Of a stretch of 64,000 nucleotides of DNA, positions 51,801 through 61,111 are shown piece after piece. The stretch comes from Pediococcus pentosaceus. Lineage in GTDB: Bacteria; Bacillota; Bacilli; Lactobacillales; Lactobacillaceae. Numbering within the stretch: position 1 is the first letter of the stretch; each line of letters opens with the position of its first letter. The notes beneath the pieces are model-generated. The model ran no database searches. It worked only from the letters and a program-made list of their open reading frames with translations, and had not been told where the DNA came from. The translations under genes were made by a program, and so were the position numbers. The stretch lies in the NCBI RefSeq assembly GCF_001437285.1, contig NZ_JQBF01000003.1:1-64000 (forward strand), written 5' to 3'.

Positions 51801-52142
51801 GTGGATAAAAAAGATTTATTTGATCAAATAACAGAAGTCACGCGAAATACTGAGGATTTGTTAAATAAACTACACGAAACCCAAAGTGCCATGGTGGAAA
51901 TCATGGAAGAAAATGCTGAACTTCAAATTGAAAATCAACATTTGAGAGAGCGTCTAAAGCAAGCAACCGCTGCTGAAAATGAAGGAACCAAGAACACAAA
52001 ATATGGTTTATCAAAGTCACTTCAAAACTTAGAAAAATTATATGCGAGCGGATATCACGTTTGTAATGAATTTTACGGTAAGCATCGTCAAGATGAAGAA
52101 GAGTGCGCATTTTGTTTAACCGTCATCTATGGAGATCGCTAA
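51801..52142 (+). CDS. yabA: Initiation-control protein YabA
   Basis: A 113-residue negative regulator of DnaA-driven replication initiation, bridging DnaA and DnaN. An N-terminal coiled coil (LFDQITEVTRNTEDLLNKLHETQ..., ELQIENQHLRERL) is followed by a C-terminal zinc-binding part GYHVCNEFYGKHR..EECAFC. GTG at 51801 is one base after the holB stop. Confidence 0.93.
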   Translation: MDKKDLFDQITEVTRNTEDLLNKLHETQSAMVEIMEENAELQIENQHLRERLKQATAAENEGTKNTKYGLSKSLQNLEKLYASGYHVCNEFYGKHRQDEEECAFCLTVIYGDR

Positions 52143-52143
52143 T

Positions 52144-53022
52144 ATGTTAACGCAAAAAAGTTTCAGCCAATCGAATGAAGGACGATTATATCTGGTACCA
52201 ACGCCGATTGGAAATTTAGAAGATATGACTTTCAGAGCAATTAATATTTTGAAAGATGTTGATTTAATCCTAGCTGAAGATACACGAAATACTCAAAAAC
52301 TACTTAACCACTTTGAAATTGATACCAAACAGATGAGCTTCCATGAGCACAACACTCAACAGCGCATCCCAACAATTTTGAAAATGTTAGAAGATGGTCA
52401 ACAAATTGCTCAGGTATCAGATGCGGGGATGCCGTCAATTAGTGACCCTGGTCAAGAGTTAGTAAAGGCAGCAGTATCACAACACCTTAACGTTGTACCT
52501 TTACCAGGTTCGAATGCCGGAATTACAGCATTAATTGCTTCAGGATTAGTTCCCCAACCCTTTACTTTTTATGGCTTTCTATCACGCAAAACTAAAGAGC
52601 AAAAAGAAGAGCTTGAAGTTTTAAAAAATAATCCTAATACAGTTATCTTTTACGAAGCACCGCATCGTTTAGCTAAGACCGTCAAACAAATTGGTAGTAG
52701 TTTCGGTACGACCCGTAAAATGGTTTTGGCACGCGAACTTACCAAACGCTATGAGGAGTTTATTCGTGGAAGTATTGAAGAAGTTCAGCAATGGATTGCT
52801 GAAAATGAAGTACGAGGCGAATTTGTAGTGATGGTCGAAGGAAATGATCATCCACAGGTTACTATCAATAACGAGTGGGAAAGCATGACGATTAATGAAC
52901 ATGTGCAAAAAATTATCGATGATGAACAAGTTAAACCAACAATTGCGATTAAACAGGTCGCTAAATTGCGAGGTTTAAGTAAACAAGAAGTTTATGACAT
53001 CTATCATCAGTTAGAGCAATAG
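52144..53022 (+). CDS. rsmI: 16S rRNA (cytidine-1402-2'-O)-methyltransferase
   Basis: A 292-residue tetrapyrrole-methylase-fold enzyme modifying C1402 of 16S rRNA. It shows LYLVPTPIGNLEDMTFRAI, AEDTRNTQKLLNHF, VSDAGMPSISDPG and LARELTKRYEEF. ATG at 52144 is chosen (GGAG at 52131-52134); the frame from 52129 lies inside yabA. It ends the tmk operon block. Confidence 0.95.
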   Translation: MLTQKSFSQSNEGRLYLVPTPIGNLEDMTFRAINILKDVDLILAEDTRNTQKLLNHFEIDTKQMSFHEHNTQQRIPTILKMLEDGQQIAQVSDAGMPSISDPGQELVKAAVSQHLNVVPLPGSNAGITALIASGLVPQPFTFYGFLSRKTKEQKEELEVLKNNPNTVIFYEAPHRLAKTVKQIGSSFGTTRKMVLARELTKRYEEFIRGSIEEVQQWIAENEVRGEFVVMVEGNDHPQVTINNEWESMTINEHVQKIIDDEQVKPTIAIKQVAKLRGLSKQEVYDIYHQLEQ

Positions 53023-53031
53023 GAGAGAATA

Positions 53032-53769
53032 ATGGCTGGAAAGATACATGAAGAACAACATTTAGTAACGCATTACGAAGGTGACCAGACCGGAACAATG
53101 AAAGTTCCCATGATTATTAACGCCATGTTGTTAACTTCGGATAATCAAAGTCAGCAACTAGGTGTCGGAAATGCAGTTGTGGATAAAACCGGATTAGGCT
53201 GGGTAATTACGCAATACGTGCTGAAAATCAAACGACTACCACGGGTTGGAGAACAAATTGTAGTAGGAACTAGAGCAGTTAATAACAATGATTATTTCTG
53301 CCAACGGGATTTTTGGGTTAAAGATCAAAAAGGTGAAGTGATTGTGGAAAACACTTCAATTTTTGTATTGATGGATCGAACAACGCGAAGAATGCACAAG
53401 CTCCTACCTGAAATTATTGAACCCTATGAAGCTGACCAGGTTAAACGTATTGTTCGTTTGCCTAAACTGGAAACCATTGAAGGAGCATCAGTTGCTAAGG
53501 ATTTCAGTGTAGAATATTTTGATATTGATCCAAATCGGCATGTGAATAATGCTAAATATTTTGAATGGATTTTTAATACGGTTGATCAAGATACTCTAAA
53601 TAACTATTATCCAGCGATGATTAACATTCGTTATCATGTGGAAATCCAACCTAACCAGGTTGCCCATAGCACTTTTACGATGGATCATGATACACTCAAA
53701 AGTGATCATAAAATTTTTGCTAATGACACCTTGTGTTGTGAAGCAAATGTTGAATGGAATCACCGTTAA
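53032..53769 (+). CDS. Acyl-ACP thioesterase (double hot-dog)
   Basis: A 245-residue soluble enzyme releasing fatty acids from acyl-ACP. The two hot-dog halves are seen, the second with the catalytic Asn/His-type motif IDPNRHVNNAKYFEW. The N-terminal part includes GWVITQYVLKIKRLPRVGEQI. It is common in lactic acid bacteria between rsmI and unrelated genes. ATG at 53032 is 9 bases after rsmI with AGGAGA as ribosome site. Confidence 0.92.
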   Translation: MAGKIHEEQHLVTHYEGDQTGTMKVPMIINAMLLTSDNQSQQLGVGNAVVDKTGLGWVITQYVLKIKRLPRVGEQIVVGTRAVNNNDYFCQRDFWVKDQKGEVIVENTSIFVLMDRTTRRMHKLLPEIIEPYEADQVKRIVRLPKLETIEGASVAKDFSVEYFDIDPNRHVNNAKYFEWIFNTVDQDTLNNYYPAMINIRYHVEIQPNQVAHSTFTMDHDTLKSDHKIFANDTLCCEANVEWNHR

Positions 53770-53814
53770 GGTTACAATGGGCGTAGTTTAAATTTTACAT
53801 TGGAGGATGAATGA

Positions 53815-54807
53815 ATGAGTATTCTTGTAGTTGGAGGAGCCGGATATATTGGTTCACATATGGTTAAGCGATTAGTCGAACAAAATCGAGATGTAGTCGT
53901 TGTGGATAACTTATCAACTGGTCATCGTGGCGCAGTGGATAAAGGCGTAAAATTTTATGAGGGCGATATCCGAGATCATGCCTTTTTAAAGGAAGTCTTT
54001 GATCAAGAAGCAATTGACACAGTTGTGCATTTTGCTGCATTTTCAATTGTTCCTGAATCCATGGAAAAACCGCTTAAGTATTTTGATAATAATACGGCAG
54101 GAATGGTTGCTCTTCTTGAAGAAATGCGGGATCATGATGTAAAACGTATTATTTTCTCATCTACAGCTGCTACTTATGGAGTTCCTGAAAAGTCTCCGAT
54201 CGAAGAAACCGACCGTCAAGCCCCTATCAATCCTTACGGTGAAAGTAAATTAATGATGGAAAAAATCATTAAATGGGCGGATCAAGCTTATGGAATCAAA
54301 TTTGTAGCCCTCCGCTACTTTAACGTAGCAGGAGCCTATCCAGATGGTTCAATTGGCGAAGATCATGGACCAGAAACTCATTTAACACCAATTATCTTGC
54401 AAGTGGCTTTAGGTAAACGTGACCAATTACAAATTTTTGGTGATGACTATCATACTCCAGATGGTACGAACGTACGTGACTATGTGCACGTTTTAGATCT
54501 TGCGGATGCTCATATTTTAGCAATCGATTATCTTAAAGCAGGTAATGATAGCGACGTCTTCAACTTAGGTTCATCAACTGGTTTCTCAGTTAAAGAAATG
54601 GTTGAAGCAGCACGTGAAGCAACTGGTGAAGCCATTCCAGCTAAAATTGCGGCTCGTCGTCCTGGAGATCCAGATTCATTAATTGCTGCAAGTCAAAAAG
54701 CACGCAAAATCTTAAAATGGAATCCTCAATATGATGACGTTAAAGAAATCATTAAAACTGCGTGGAATTGGACTCAGAAACATCCCAATGGTTATGAAGA
54801 CCGCTAA
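53815..54807 (+). CDS. galE: UDP-glucose 4-epimerase
   Basis: A 330-residue extended short-chain dehydrogenase interconverting UDP-glucose and UDP-galactose. It has the NAD motif [17 protein letters not shown] with the catalytic Ser, YGESK with the Tyr and Lys (YxxxK), and [16 protein letters not shown] at 53815 follows GGAGG. galT and galK are not adjacent, so supply of UDP-galactose for wall or exopolysaccharide is likely. Confidence 0.95.
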   Translation: MSILVVGGAGYIGSHMVKRLVEQNRDVVVVDNLSTGHRGAVDKGVKFYEGDIRDHAFLKEVFDQEAIDTVVHFAAFSIVPESMEKPLKYFDNNTAGMVALLEEMRDHDVKRIIFSSTAATYGVPEKSPIEETDRQAPINPYGESKLMMEKIIKWADQAYGIKFVALRYFNVAGAYPDGSIGEDHGPETHLTPIILQVALGKRDQLQIFGDDYHTPDGTNVRDYVHVLDLADAHILAIDYLKAGNDSDVFNLGSSTGFSVKEMVEAAREATGEAIPAKIAARRPGDPDSLIAASQKARKILKWNPQYDDVKEIIKTAWNWTQKHPNGYEDR

Positions 54808-54830
54808 AATAAACGTATAAATAATTTTAA

Positions 54831-54867
54831 TTGAGGTTATGACATAAAAATTTGTCATAACCTCTTT
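54831..54867 (+). terminator. Terminator after galE
   Basis: GAGGTTATGACA (54833-54844) pairs with TGTCATAACCTC (54853-54864), followed by a short T run. Confidence 0.88.
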
Positions 54868-54910
54868 AATTTTGAAAGAAATGACCTTGAAAGGACGAAT
54901 TTATTCTTTG

Positions 54911-54939
54911 TTGTCGTCATCACTATTCTGTAGGATAAT
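54911..54939 (+). promoter_or_regulatory. Promoter of tsaB-rimI-tsaD
   Basis: TTGTCG (54911-54916), 17-base spacer, GATAAT (54934-54939). Confidence 0.6.
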
Positions 54940-54969
54940 ATGTAGAGGAATTAAAAGGGAGCGAACTGA

Positions 54970-55698
54970 ATGAAGATTTTAGCTATGGATACGTCCAACG
55001 TTACTTTAAGTGTAGCGGTTTTGGATTCAGAACAATTACTAGCTATGCAAACCACTAATATTAAAAGAAATCATAGTAAACAACTGATGCCAATTATTTC
55101 GCAAACTCTTGCAGAAGCAGGGATGGCACTAAACGAAATTGACCGGATTGTTGTTGCCAAAGGACCGGGCTCATATACTGGGTTACGAATCGCCGTTACT
55201 ACGGCCAAAACATTAGCATTAACGTTAAATGCTGAGTTAGTAGGAGTATCTAGTTTAGAAATGTTGGTTCCTAACGCACCTCAAAATGGTTTAGTAGTCC
55301 CATTCTTTGACGCTAGAAATGGAAATGTATTCGCCGGAATTTATGAGAAAAATGGAGAACAAGTTGTAAACGTACTAGCAGACCAACATATTAGTTTTGA
55401 AAAATTATTGGCTAAGATTAATGAGTTAGGTCGACCAGTTTACTTTGTATCTTCTCAATTTGAACAATTTCAAACAATGGTAGAAAATACGTTGGTTGTT
55501 GTTGCAGAACATTCTGGAAAATTAAACAGTTTACCAAATGCGCATGCATTAGGAATCTTAGGATTACAAAAAACAGAACTTGAAAATGTTTATACTTTTG
55601 TACCAGCTTATTTACGAGTGACAGAAGCAGAAAGAAATTGGAAGGAAAAGCATCCAAACGATGAAAACAAAGAATCATATGTTAGACAAATTAATTAA
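54970..55698 (+). CDS. tsaB: tRNA threonylcarbamoyladenosine biosynthesis protein TsaB
   Basis: A 242-residue partner of TsaD in forming t6A37 on tRNAs that read ANN codons. The N-terminal ILAMDTSNVTLSVAVLD and KGPGSYTGLRIAVTTAKTLA are family signatures. ATG at 54970 follows AAGGGAG. It overlaps rimI by 38 bases. Confidence 0.95.
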   Translation: MKILAMDTSNVTLSVAVLDSEQLLAMQTTNIKRNHSKQLMPIISQTLAEAGMALNEIDRIVVAKGPGSYTGLRIAVTTAKTLALTLNAELVGVSSLEMLVPNAPQNGLVVPFFDARNGNVFAGIYEKNGEQVVNVLADQHISFEKLLAKINELGRPVYFVSSQFEQFQTMVENTLVVVAEHSGKLNSLPNAHALGILGLQKTELENVYTFVPAYLRVTEAERNWKEKHPNDENKESYVRQIN

Positions 55699-56275
55699 TT
55701 GGGCTAAATACACTTTTTTTAATCGGACACGACGTTTGCGTGAGGAGGCTTTTGAAATTAAACACCACAATGTTGTAATCGAAGGTGAAAGATATTTTGT
55801 AGCGCAGGCTACTAATACCGATATTCCGGAGATATTAACGGTTGAACGTGCTGTGTATGACGGACAAACCCCTTGGGATCGAATGGCCTTTGCCAACGAA
55901 TTGCGAAGAAAATTAGACCGATTATATTTAGTTATTAGGCATAATGACCAACTATTGGGCTTTATCGGAGCTTCTTTTGATGATCGTAGTAAAATGGCGC
56001 ACATTACTAATGTAGCTATCTTACCGGAATATCAAAATCGTGGAATTGGATCATTTCTAATTGAGTCGATCATTAAAAAAGCTCAATTTATTGAATACAA
56101 ATCAATCACTTTAGAAGTAAGAAAAAGTAATATTACAGCTCAAGCATTATATTTAAAGATTGGTTTTGAAAAGACAGGAATCAAGAAGAGGTATTATTTC
56201 GGCGATCATGAAGATGCAATTGATATGACATTAGATTTGTCGAAGTGGCGAGGAGGATATCGTGGATCAAACTAG
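55661..56275 (+). CDS. rimI: Ribosomal protein S18 alanine N-acetyltransferase (RimI-like)
   Basis: A 204-residue GNAT protein. The acetyl-CoA loop [16 protein letters not shown] and C-terminal [18 protein letters not shown] match RimI. It carries an unusual basic N-terminal extension of about 40 residues ([28 protein letters not shown]). The start may be ATG 55661 or 55679; neither has a strong ribosome site, and reinitiation from tsaB is likely. The position between tsaB and tsaD is conserved in Firmicutes. Confidence 0.85.
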   Translation: MKTKNHMLDKLINWAKYTFFNRTRRLREEAFEIKHHNVVIEGERYFVAQATNTDIPEILTVERAVYDGQTPWDRMAFANELRRKLDRLYLVIRHNDQLLGFIGASFDDRSKMAHITNVAILPEYQNRGIGSFLIESIIKKAQFIEYKSITLEVRKSNITAQALYLKIGFEKTGIKKRYYFGDHEDAIDMTLDLSKWRGGYRGSN

Positions 56276-57299
56276 TTTAATTTTAGCAATCGAATCAAGT
56301 TGTGATGAAACTAGTGTTGCAGTTATTAAAAATGGTGACATTATTTTATCTAACATAATTGCAACACAAATTAATAGCCATCAGCGCTTTGGCGGGGTGG
56401 TTCCGGAAGTTGCCAGTCGCCATCATATCGAGCAAATTACCATCTGCATTGAACAAGCCTTAAAGCAAGCTGAAGTACGTAAAGAGGACCTCGATGCTGT
56501 AGCAGTTACGTATGGACCCGGATTAGTTGGGGCACTTTTAGTGGGCGTTTCAGCTGCTAAAGCTTTTGCTTTTGCAAATGAATTACCATTAATCCCAGTT
56601 AATCACATGATTGGACATATCTACGCTGCACGTTTTGTAAAACCCATTGTTTTTCCAGCCTTAGCTCTCCTTGTTTCGGGGGGGCATACAGAACTAGTAT
56701 ATATGCCAACCGAAAATGAATTTAAAATTATCGGTGAGACTCGTGATGATGCAGCCGGTGAAGCCTATGATAAAGTGGGGCGCGTAATGGGTTTGAAGTA
56801 TCCAGCGGGTAAAGCAATCGACGAACTTGCTCACCAAGGTGAAGACATCTTCAAGTTCCCACGAGCAATGGAACACGAAGATAATTTTGATTTTAGTTTC
56901 AGTGGTTTGAAGAGTGCTTTTATTAATACAGTGCATCATGCAGATCAAATTAATGAAGAACTCAGCAAAAAAGATTTAGCAGCAAGCTTCCAACAAAGCG
57001 TGGTAGATGTTATCACGGCTAAAACGGTTCGGGCTTGCGAGCAGTTAGAAATAAAACAATTAATTTTAGCTGGAGGAGTTGCAGCTAACCGTGGTTTACG
57101 GGATACTTTAGATAAAGAACTTGGCGAAAAATTTAATCATTTAGATTTCGTTAAGGCACCTTTGGATCTTTGTGGTGATAATGGAGCAATGATTGGTGCT
57201 GCTGGTGAAATGTTAATGCGACACCAAGTTTTTGCTGATATGACGTTAAATGCTGATCCAAGTTTAGAATTTGATTGGGAACCAGAAGCAATTAAGTAA
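56262..57299 (+). CDS. tsaD: tRNA N6-adenosine threonylcarbamoyltransferase TsaD
   Basis: A 345-residue Kae1/YgjD ATPase-fold enzyme completing t6A synthesis. The [11 protein letters not shown] start, [12 protein letters not shown] and the iron/zinc-binding [12 protein letters not shown] (H115, H119) are present, as are SGGHTEL and [15 protein letters not shown] at 56262 has AGGAGG just upstream, inside rimI (14-base overlap). Confidence 0.96.
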   Translation: MDQTSLILAIESSCDETSVAVIKNGDIILSNIIATQINSHQRFGGVVPEVASRHHIEQITICIEQALKQAEVRKEDLDAVAVTYGPGLVGALLVGVSAAKAFAFANELPLIPVNHMIGHIYAARFVKPIVFPALALLVSGGHTELVYMPTENEFKIIGETRDDAAGEAYDKVGRVMGLKYPAGKAIDELAHQGEDIFKFPRAMEHEDNFDFSFSGLKSAFINTVHHADQINEELSKKDLAASFQQSVVDVITAKTVRACEQLEIKQLILAGGVAANRGLRDTLDKELGEKFNHLDFVKAPLDLCGDNGAMIGAAGEMLMRHQVFADMTLNADPSLEFDWEPEAIK

Positions 57300-57316
57300 A
57301 GAGTGGGTGAATAAAT

Positions 57317-58294
57317 ATGACTGAGCAAATGCATCAAGTTCATCAAGTTATTAAAAAGGAAATTGAGAATCATAATATTTATGGTGCTTCCTATAGCTTG
57401 ATTACGCCAAAAGAAATTGAAAATCGTTATGAAGGTGTCCAAGGAGAAGGACCATCTGCCGTTTTATTAGATCCTTCGATGATTTATGACCTAAGTACAA
57501 TGACAGAGGTAGTTGCAACCACAACTCGAATTTTTCAATTACTTGCAATTCGAGAAATTGGCTTAAAAGATCCAGTCACTAAATATTTACCTGGTTTTTC
57601 AAATCGAGATATTACAATCCTACATTTATTAACCCATACTAGTGGATTACCAGTAACGGTTAATAAATCGAAACATTTTACAGGAATCGAATTTACTAAC
57701 GCACTATATTCTGTCGGTCTAGATTTTAAACCTGGTGAAAAAATGCAAGTTTCACCACTTAACTTTGTGGTGCTAGGAATTATTATTCGAACAGTAGACG
57801 GTTCCATTGATCGTGCTGTTCAAGATCGCATTTTATATCCACTAGCAATGACTAATACTGGTTTTAATTTAAACCGTCCTAAGGCTCGCTTTGTACCAAC
57901 TAGAAAAGATGCTAAGCGAGGACAAATCCAAGGACAAGTTGAAGATCAATTGGGCTTGTTGTTGAATGGGGAAAGTGGTTACACTGGATTATTTTCAACC
58001 TTGAATGATTTAACAGTATTTGTTGAAATGATGTTAAACCGTGGTAATTATCAAGGAAAAGAAGTCCTTGATCCACAGCTATTTGATACGATGGAAAAAT
58101 TCAACATTGATGGGCAATCACTTGGTTGGAGTCGTTTTAGCGCCAATGCTGACGTATTTTACGGCAGTAGTCCAACTGGGGTTATCGCATTTAATGTTAA
58201 GAAAAAACAAGGTATGGTTGTTCTTCATAACTTTGTGGAAAATAATCAAGTTCATGCCAAAATGTTAACAGGATTATTAAAGGTAATTCAGTAG
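57317..58294 (+). CDS. Beta-lactamase-fold serine hydrolase homologue lacking catalytic residues
   Basis: A 325-residue protein of the class C beta-lactamase/PBP4 family (PF00144-like). The fold is clear from ITILHLLTHTSGLP, the YLPGF stretch and GYTGLFSTLNDL. However, where relatives have DLASLTKV (SxxK) this protein has DLSTMTEV (residues 58-65), so Lys is Glu64 and the Ser position is Thr61. Where they have YSN this has VSP (145-147), and the C-terminal HTG is replaced by SPTG. The frame is intact with no signal peptide. It is probably a binding or regulatory pseudoenzyme. It lies between tsaD and rex. Confidence 0.85.
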   Translation: MTEQMHQVHQVIKKEIENHNIYGASYSLITPKEIENRYEGVQGEGPSAVLLDPSMIYDLSTMTEVVATTTRIFQLLAIREIGLKDPVTKYLPGFSNRDITILHLLTHTSGLPVTVNKSKHFTGIEFTNALYSVGLDFKPGEKMQVSPLNFVVLGIIIRTVDGSIDRAVQDRILYPLAMTNTGFNLNRPKARFVPTRKDAKRGQIQGQVEDQLGLLLNGESGYTGLFSTLNDLTVFVEMMLNRGNYQGKEVLDPQLFDTMEKFNIDGQSLGWSRFSANADVFYGSSPTGVIAFNVKKKQGMVVLHNFVENNQVHAKMLTGLLKVIQ

Positions 58295-58311
58295 AAAAGG
58301 TGGAAGAAAAA

Positions 58312-58938
58312 ATGGATGATAATAAAATCTCATTGGCAACAACTCGTCGTTTACCATTATACTACCGTTGCTTGAGTGAACTAAATGAAAAAGGCGAAGA
58401 TAAAGTCTCTTCAGCCGTTTTGGAACGGTTATTAAAAATCGACGCTGCAACCGTACGTCGTGATTTTTCTTATTTTGGTCAAATGGGGCGACGTGGATAT
58501 GGATATGATGTGAAGATTTTATTGGAATTATTTAACGACGTTTTAAAACAAGATACAGCTGCTAATGTTGCCATTGTTGGTGTAGGTAATTTGGGGCATG
58601 CGTTAATTAACTTCAAGTTTCATAAGACGGGCAATGCTCGGATTAAAATGGCATTTGACGTTAATCCTGAGGTAGTAGGTACGATTCAAAGCGAAGTTCC
58701 GGTCTATGATATTAATGAAATCAAGCAACGTGTTAGAGATGAGAAGATTGAAGTAGCCATTTTAACAGTGCCTAATTCACAAGCACAACGGGTTACCGAT
58801 TTACTTGTAGAAGCAGGCATCAAAGGAATTATGAATTTCACCACTGAAATTATTGATGTACCTTATAATGTAACTATCCATGATGTTGATTTATCTCTAG
58901 AATTACAAGCCTTGATTTACTCAATGGATCAAGATTAA
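58312..58938 (+). CDS. rex: Redox-sensing transcriptional repressor Rex
   Basis: A 208-residue NADH-responsive repressor. The N-terminal winged helix (TTRRLPLYYRCLSELNEKGEDKVSS, DAATVRRDFSYFGQMGRRG) is followed by a Rossmann domain (VAIVGVGNLGHALINF) and the C-terminal swapped helix. NADH binding releases it from DNA of fermentation and redox genes. ATG at 58312 has AAGGTGG upstream; GTG at 58300 lies within that site. Confidence 0.95.
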   Translation: MDDNKISLATTRRLPLYYRCLSELNEKGEDKVSSAVLERLLKIDAATVRRDFSYFGQMGRRGYGYDVKILLELFNDVLKQDTAANVAIVGVGNLGHALINFKFHKTGNARIKMAFDVNPEVVGTIQSEVPVYDINEIKQRVRDEKIEVAILTVPNSQAQRVTDLLVEAGIKGIMNFTTEIIDVPYNVTIHDVDLSLELQALIYSMDQD

Positions 58939-58945
58939 AAAATAC

Positions 58946-59006
58946 AAAAAGCTATGACTCAATTTCTAAACGACGGACAAGTCGCTTATTAAGTCATAGC
59001 TTTTTT
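58946..59006. terminator. Long bidirectional terminator with inner hairpin, rex/asnA
   Basis: AAAAAGCTATGACT (58946-58959) pairs with AGTCATAGCTTTTT (58992-59005). The loop contains CGAC-N6-GTCG (58971-58984). It ends rex and asnA, which converge here. Confidence 0.85.
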
Positions 59007-59014
59007 ATTTTAGT

Positions 59015-60022
59015 TTATAAAATATGAATTTGATTTTCTTCACATTGATCAATCATCGATTGAGGCCAGACACTAGCTTGAACTTCACCAACATGGGCTT
59101 TACCTAACAGCAACATGCAAAGACGTGATTGACCAATTCCACCGCCAATGGTGTAGGGCAGTTGATGATTCAACAACAGTTGATGATAAGGAAGATGGAT
59201 TCGATCCTCTGCGTTAGCTATTTTTAGTTGTTTTAGCATCGACTCTTCACTAACTCTGATTCCCATGCTTGAAATTTCAAGGGCTTTTTGAAGAGGTTCA
59301 TACCAAAATAAAATATCGCCGTTTAATTGCCAATCATCGTAATCTGGTGCGCGTCCATCATGACGCTCACCACTTTTTAGCGTCCCACCAATTTGCATTA
59401 AGAAAACGCAACCCAGTTCTTTACAGATGGCGTCCTCGCGTTCTTTAGGAGTTAATTTCGGAAAACGATCCTCTAATTCTTGGGTAGTGACAAAATGAAT
59501 TTGATCAGGAAGATGATAGACGGCTTCAGGATATTTATACCAAACTTCGTGCTCCATGTGTTTGATTACTTTAAAAATTGTTTGAACTGTTGCTTTAAGG
59601 GTAGTTAGATTACGCTCACTTTGATCGATAACTTTTTCCCAGTCCCATTGATCAACATAGATGGAATGAATATTATCAAGATCTTCGTCTTTACGAATGG
59701 CATTCATATTAGTATAAAGTCCACTGTGCATCTCGAAACCAAAGCGTTTCAAAGCAACTCTTTTCCATTTAGCTAGAGAGTGGACGATTTCGATGCTGGT
59801 TTCAGGCATATCTTGCATAGAGAAGGAAACTGGGGTTTCAACTCCATTTAAATTATCGTTTAACCCAGTGGCACTAGGAACGAACATTGGTGCAGAGAGA
59901 CGTGAGAGGTTGAGTTCTTTTCCAAATTCATCTTGAAAAGTTTCGCGGATGTAGCGAATGGCCTCTTGGGTTTGACGTACTGATAATTTTGGATCGTATG
60001 ATGCAGGAATAATTAAATCCAT
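59015..60022 (-). CDS. asnA: Aspartate--ammonia ligase (asparagine synthetase A)
   Basis: A 335-residue class II synthetase-like enzyme making asparagine from aspartate, ammonia and ATP. Family blocks include [32 protein letters not shown]-like [11 protein letters not shown] and [25 protein letters not shown]. The length is typical. ATG at 60022 (reverse strand) follows GGAGAA. Expression is controlled by the T-box leader upstream. Confidence 0.96.
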   Translation of the reverse strand: MDLIIPASYDPKLSVRQTQEAIRYIRETFQDEFGKELNLSRLSAPMFVPSATGLNDNLNGVETPVSFSMQDMPETSIEIVHSLAKWKRVALKRFGFEMHSGLYTNMNAIRKDEDLDNIHSIYVDQWDWEKVIDQSERNLTTLKATVQTIFKVIKHMEHEVWYKYPEAVYHLPDQIHFVTTQELEDRFPKLTPKEREDAICKELGCVFLMQIGGTLKSGERHDGRAPDYDDWQLNGDILFWYEPLQKALEISSMGIRVSEESMLKQLKIANAEDRIHLPYHQLLLNHQLPYTIGGGIGQSRLCMLLLGKAHVGEVQASVWPQSMIDQCEENQIHIL

Positions 60023-60345
60023 AATTGATTCTCCTTTAATAAATTAGATTTTAAGGATAAAAGAAAAAGCCTTTCATCCATGACAAGGGACGAAAGACTT
60101 TCCGCGGTACCACCCAAGTTGCCTATATTTAATAAGCCACCTCAATAAGAGTACAAACATACTCCTCCGATTGGTAACGTACCGGTCACGTCTAAGCCTA
60201 CTTTAGCCTATGCTATTTCAGTTAGAAACTAAGAAAGTGTTATTCAAAAGTATCAGGGTCTGATTGGGTTCCCACTTATCCCAACTCACTGACAGAATGA
60301 TAAATTCTACTCGTCTCTCTTTTTGTCTTCATTGATTTTTAATTT
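60023..60345 (-). promoter_or_regulatory. T-box riboswitch, Asn specifier
   Basis: Reading the reverse strand, stem I starts with AAGAGAG and a GAGTA loop-E motif, and its 3' side has GAATAACA, putting specifier codon AAC (Asn) at 60241-60239. The T-box GGGTGGTACCGCGG spans 60115-60102, and a 12-bp terminator with T run lies at 60100-60062. Uncharged tRNA-Asn would stabilise the antiterminator and turn asnA on. It fills the 320 bases ahead of asnA. Confidence 0.95.
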
Positions 60346-60352
60346 GATTATC

Positions 60353-60381
60353 ATATTATCATAAGAAACTGAAGTTGTAAA
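60353..60381 (-). promoter_or_regulatory. Promoter of the asnA T-box transcript
   Basis: On the reverse strand TTTACA (60381-60376), 17-base spacer, TAATAT (60358-60353). Confidence 0.65.
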
Positions 60382-60418
60382 ACATAAATTTGTTTTTTAA
60401 AACTATATTAATTTCCAA

Positions 60419-60459
60419 AAAGCTTTGATGTAGCTAAATACTGCATTAAGGCTTTTTTT
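60419..60459 (+). terminator. Orphan forward terminator between asnA and purE
   Basis: AAAGCTTTGATGTAG (60419-60433) pairs with CTGCATTAAGGCTTT (60441-60455) with wobbles, followed by T7. No forward gene lies upstream; see the small-RNA finding. Confidence 0.7.
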
Positions 60460-60509
60460 ATTAATTTCCGAGCTTTTAATTAACGTGTCGAACTGTTTAT
60501 TTTTCAAAA

Positions 60510-60546
60510 ACGAACTTTTTATTAAAAAATAAAATAAAAAGTTCGT
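60510..60546 (+). promoter_or_regulatory. Inverted PurR boxes upstream of purE
   Basis: ACGAACTTTTTATT (60510-60523) and its exact inverse AATAAAAAGTTCGT (60533-60546) are separated by 9 bases. Each half contains the CGAAC core of the Gram-positive PurBox. PurR, sensing PRPP, is expected to bind and control the operon. Confidence 0.8.
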
Positions 60547-60554
60547 AAAATATC

Positions 60555-60583
60555 TTGATAAAACTAATTTTACTTGTTACACT
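60555..60583 (+). promoter_or_regulatory. Promoter of the pur operon
   Basis: TTGATA (60555-60560), 17-base spacer and TACACT (60578-60583) preceded by an extended TGT. It lies immediately after the PurR boxes. Confidence 0.75.
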
Positions 60584-60628
60584 GAACTTGAAATTTGATA
60601 CAGCATTTAAATATGGAAGGGAATTGTC

Positions 60629-61111
60629 ATGAGAAAAGTCGCAGTAGTTATGGGTTCAATTTCTGATTGGTCAACCATGAAACTGGCCACAGACATACTT
60701 GATGAATTTGAAGTCGATTATGATCGTCATATTATTTCAGCACATCGGATGCCGAAAGTATTACAGAAGTTTGGTGAACAAGCACAAGAAAATGGATATG
60801 CCGTGCTGATTGCAGGAGCTGGCGGAGCAGCTCATTTACCGGGAATGTTAGCAGCCAACACAATTTCACCTGTAATTGGGGTTCCTATTGAAAGTCATGC
60901 ATTACACGGAATGGATTCATTACTATCAATTGTCCAAATGCCTAGTGGAGTCCCCGTTGCGACTACGGCTATTGGGAGTGCAGGTGCTAAAAATGCCGCT
61001 TTATTAGCAGCTGAAATTTTAGCGTTAATCGATAAAAAAGTTGCTGAAAAATTAATTGAATTCCGTCAAAAACAGACTCAGGAGGCTATTGAGAGTGAAA
61101 AGCAATTCTGA
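60629..61111 (+). CDS. purE: N5-carboxyaminoimidazole ribonucleotide mutase
   Basis: A 160-residue enzyme converting N5-CAIR to CAIR in purine synthesis. It has MGSISDWSTM, SAHRMP with the active-site His, and AGAGGAAHLPGM. ATG at 60629 follows GGAAGGG. First gene of purEKCSQL; overlaps purK by 17 bases. Confidence 0.96.
   Translation: MRKVAVVMGSISDWSTMKLATDILDEFEVDYDRHIISAHRMPKVLQKFGEQAQENGYAVLIAGAGGAAHLPGMLAANTISPVIGVPIESHALHGMDSLLSIVQMPSGVPVATTAIGSAGAKNAALLAAEILALIDKKVAEKLIEFRQKQTQEAIESEKQF

Noticed and set aside
60460-60628. Purine riboswitch before purE
   Set aside because: No conserved purine-aptamer loop sequences; inverted PurR boxes and a promoter explain the region.
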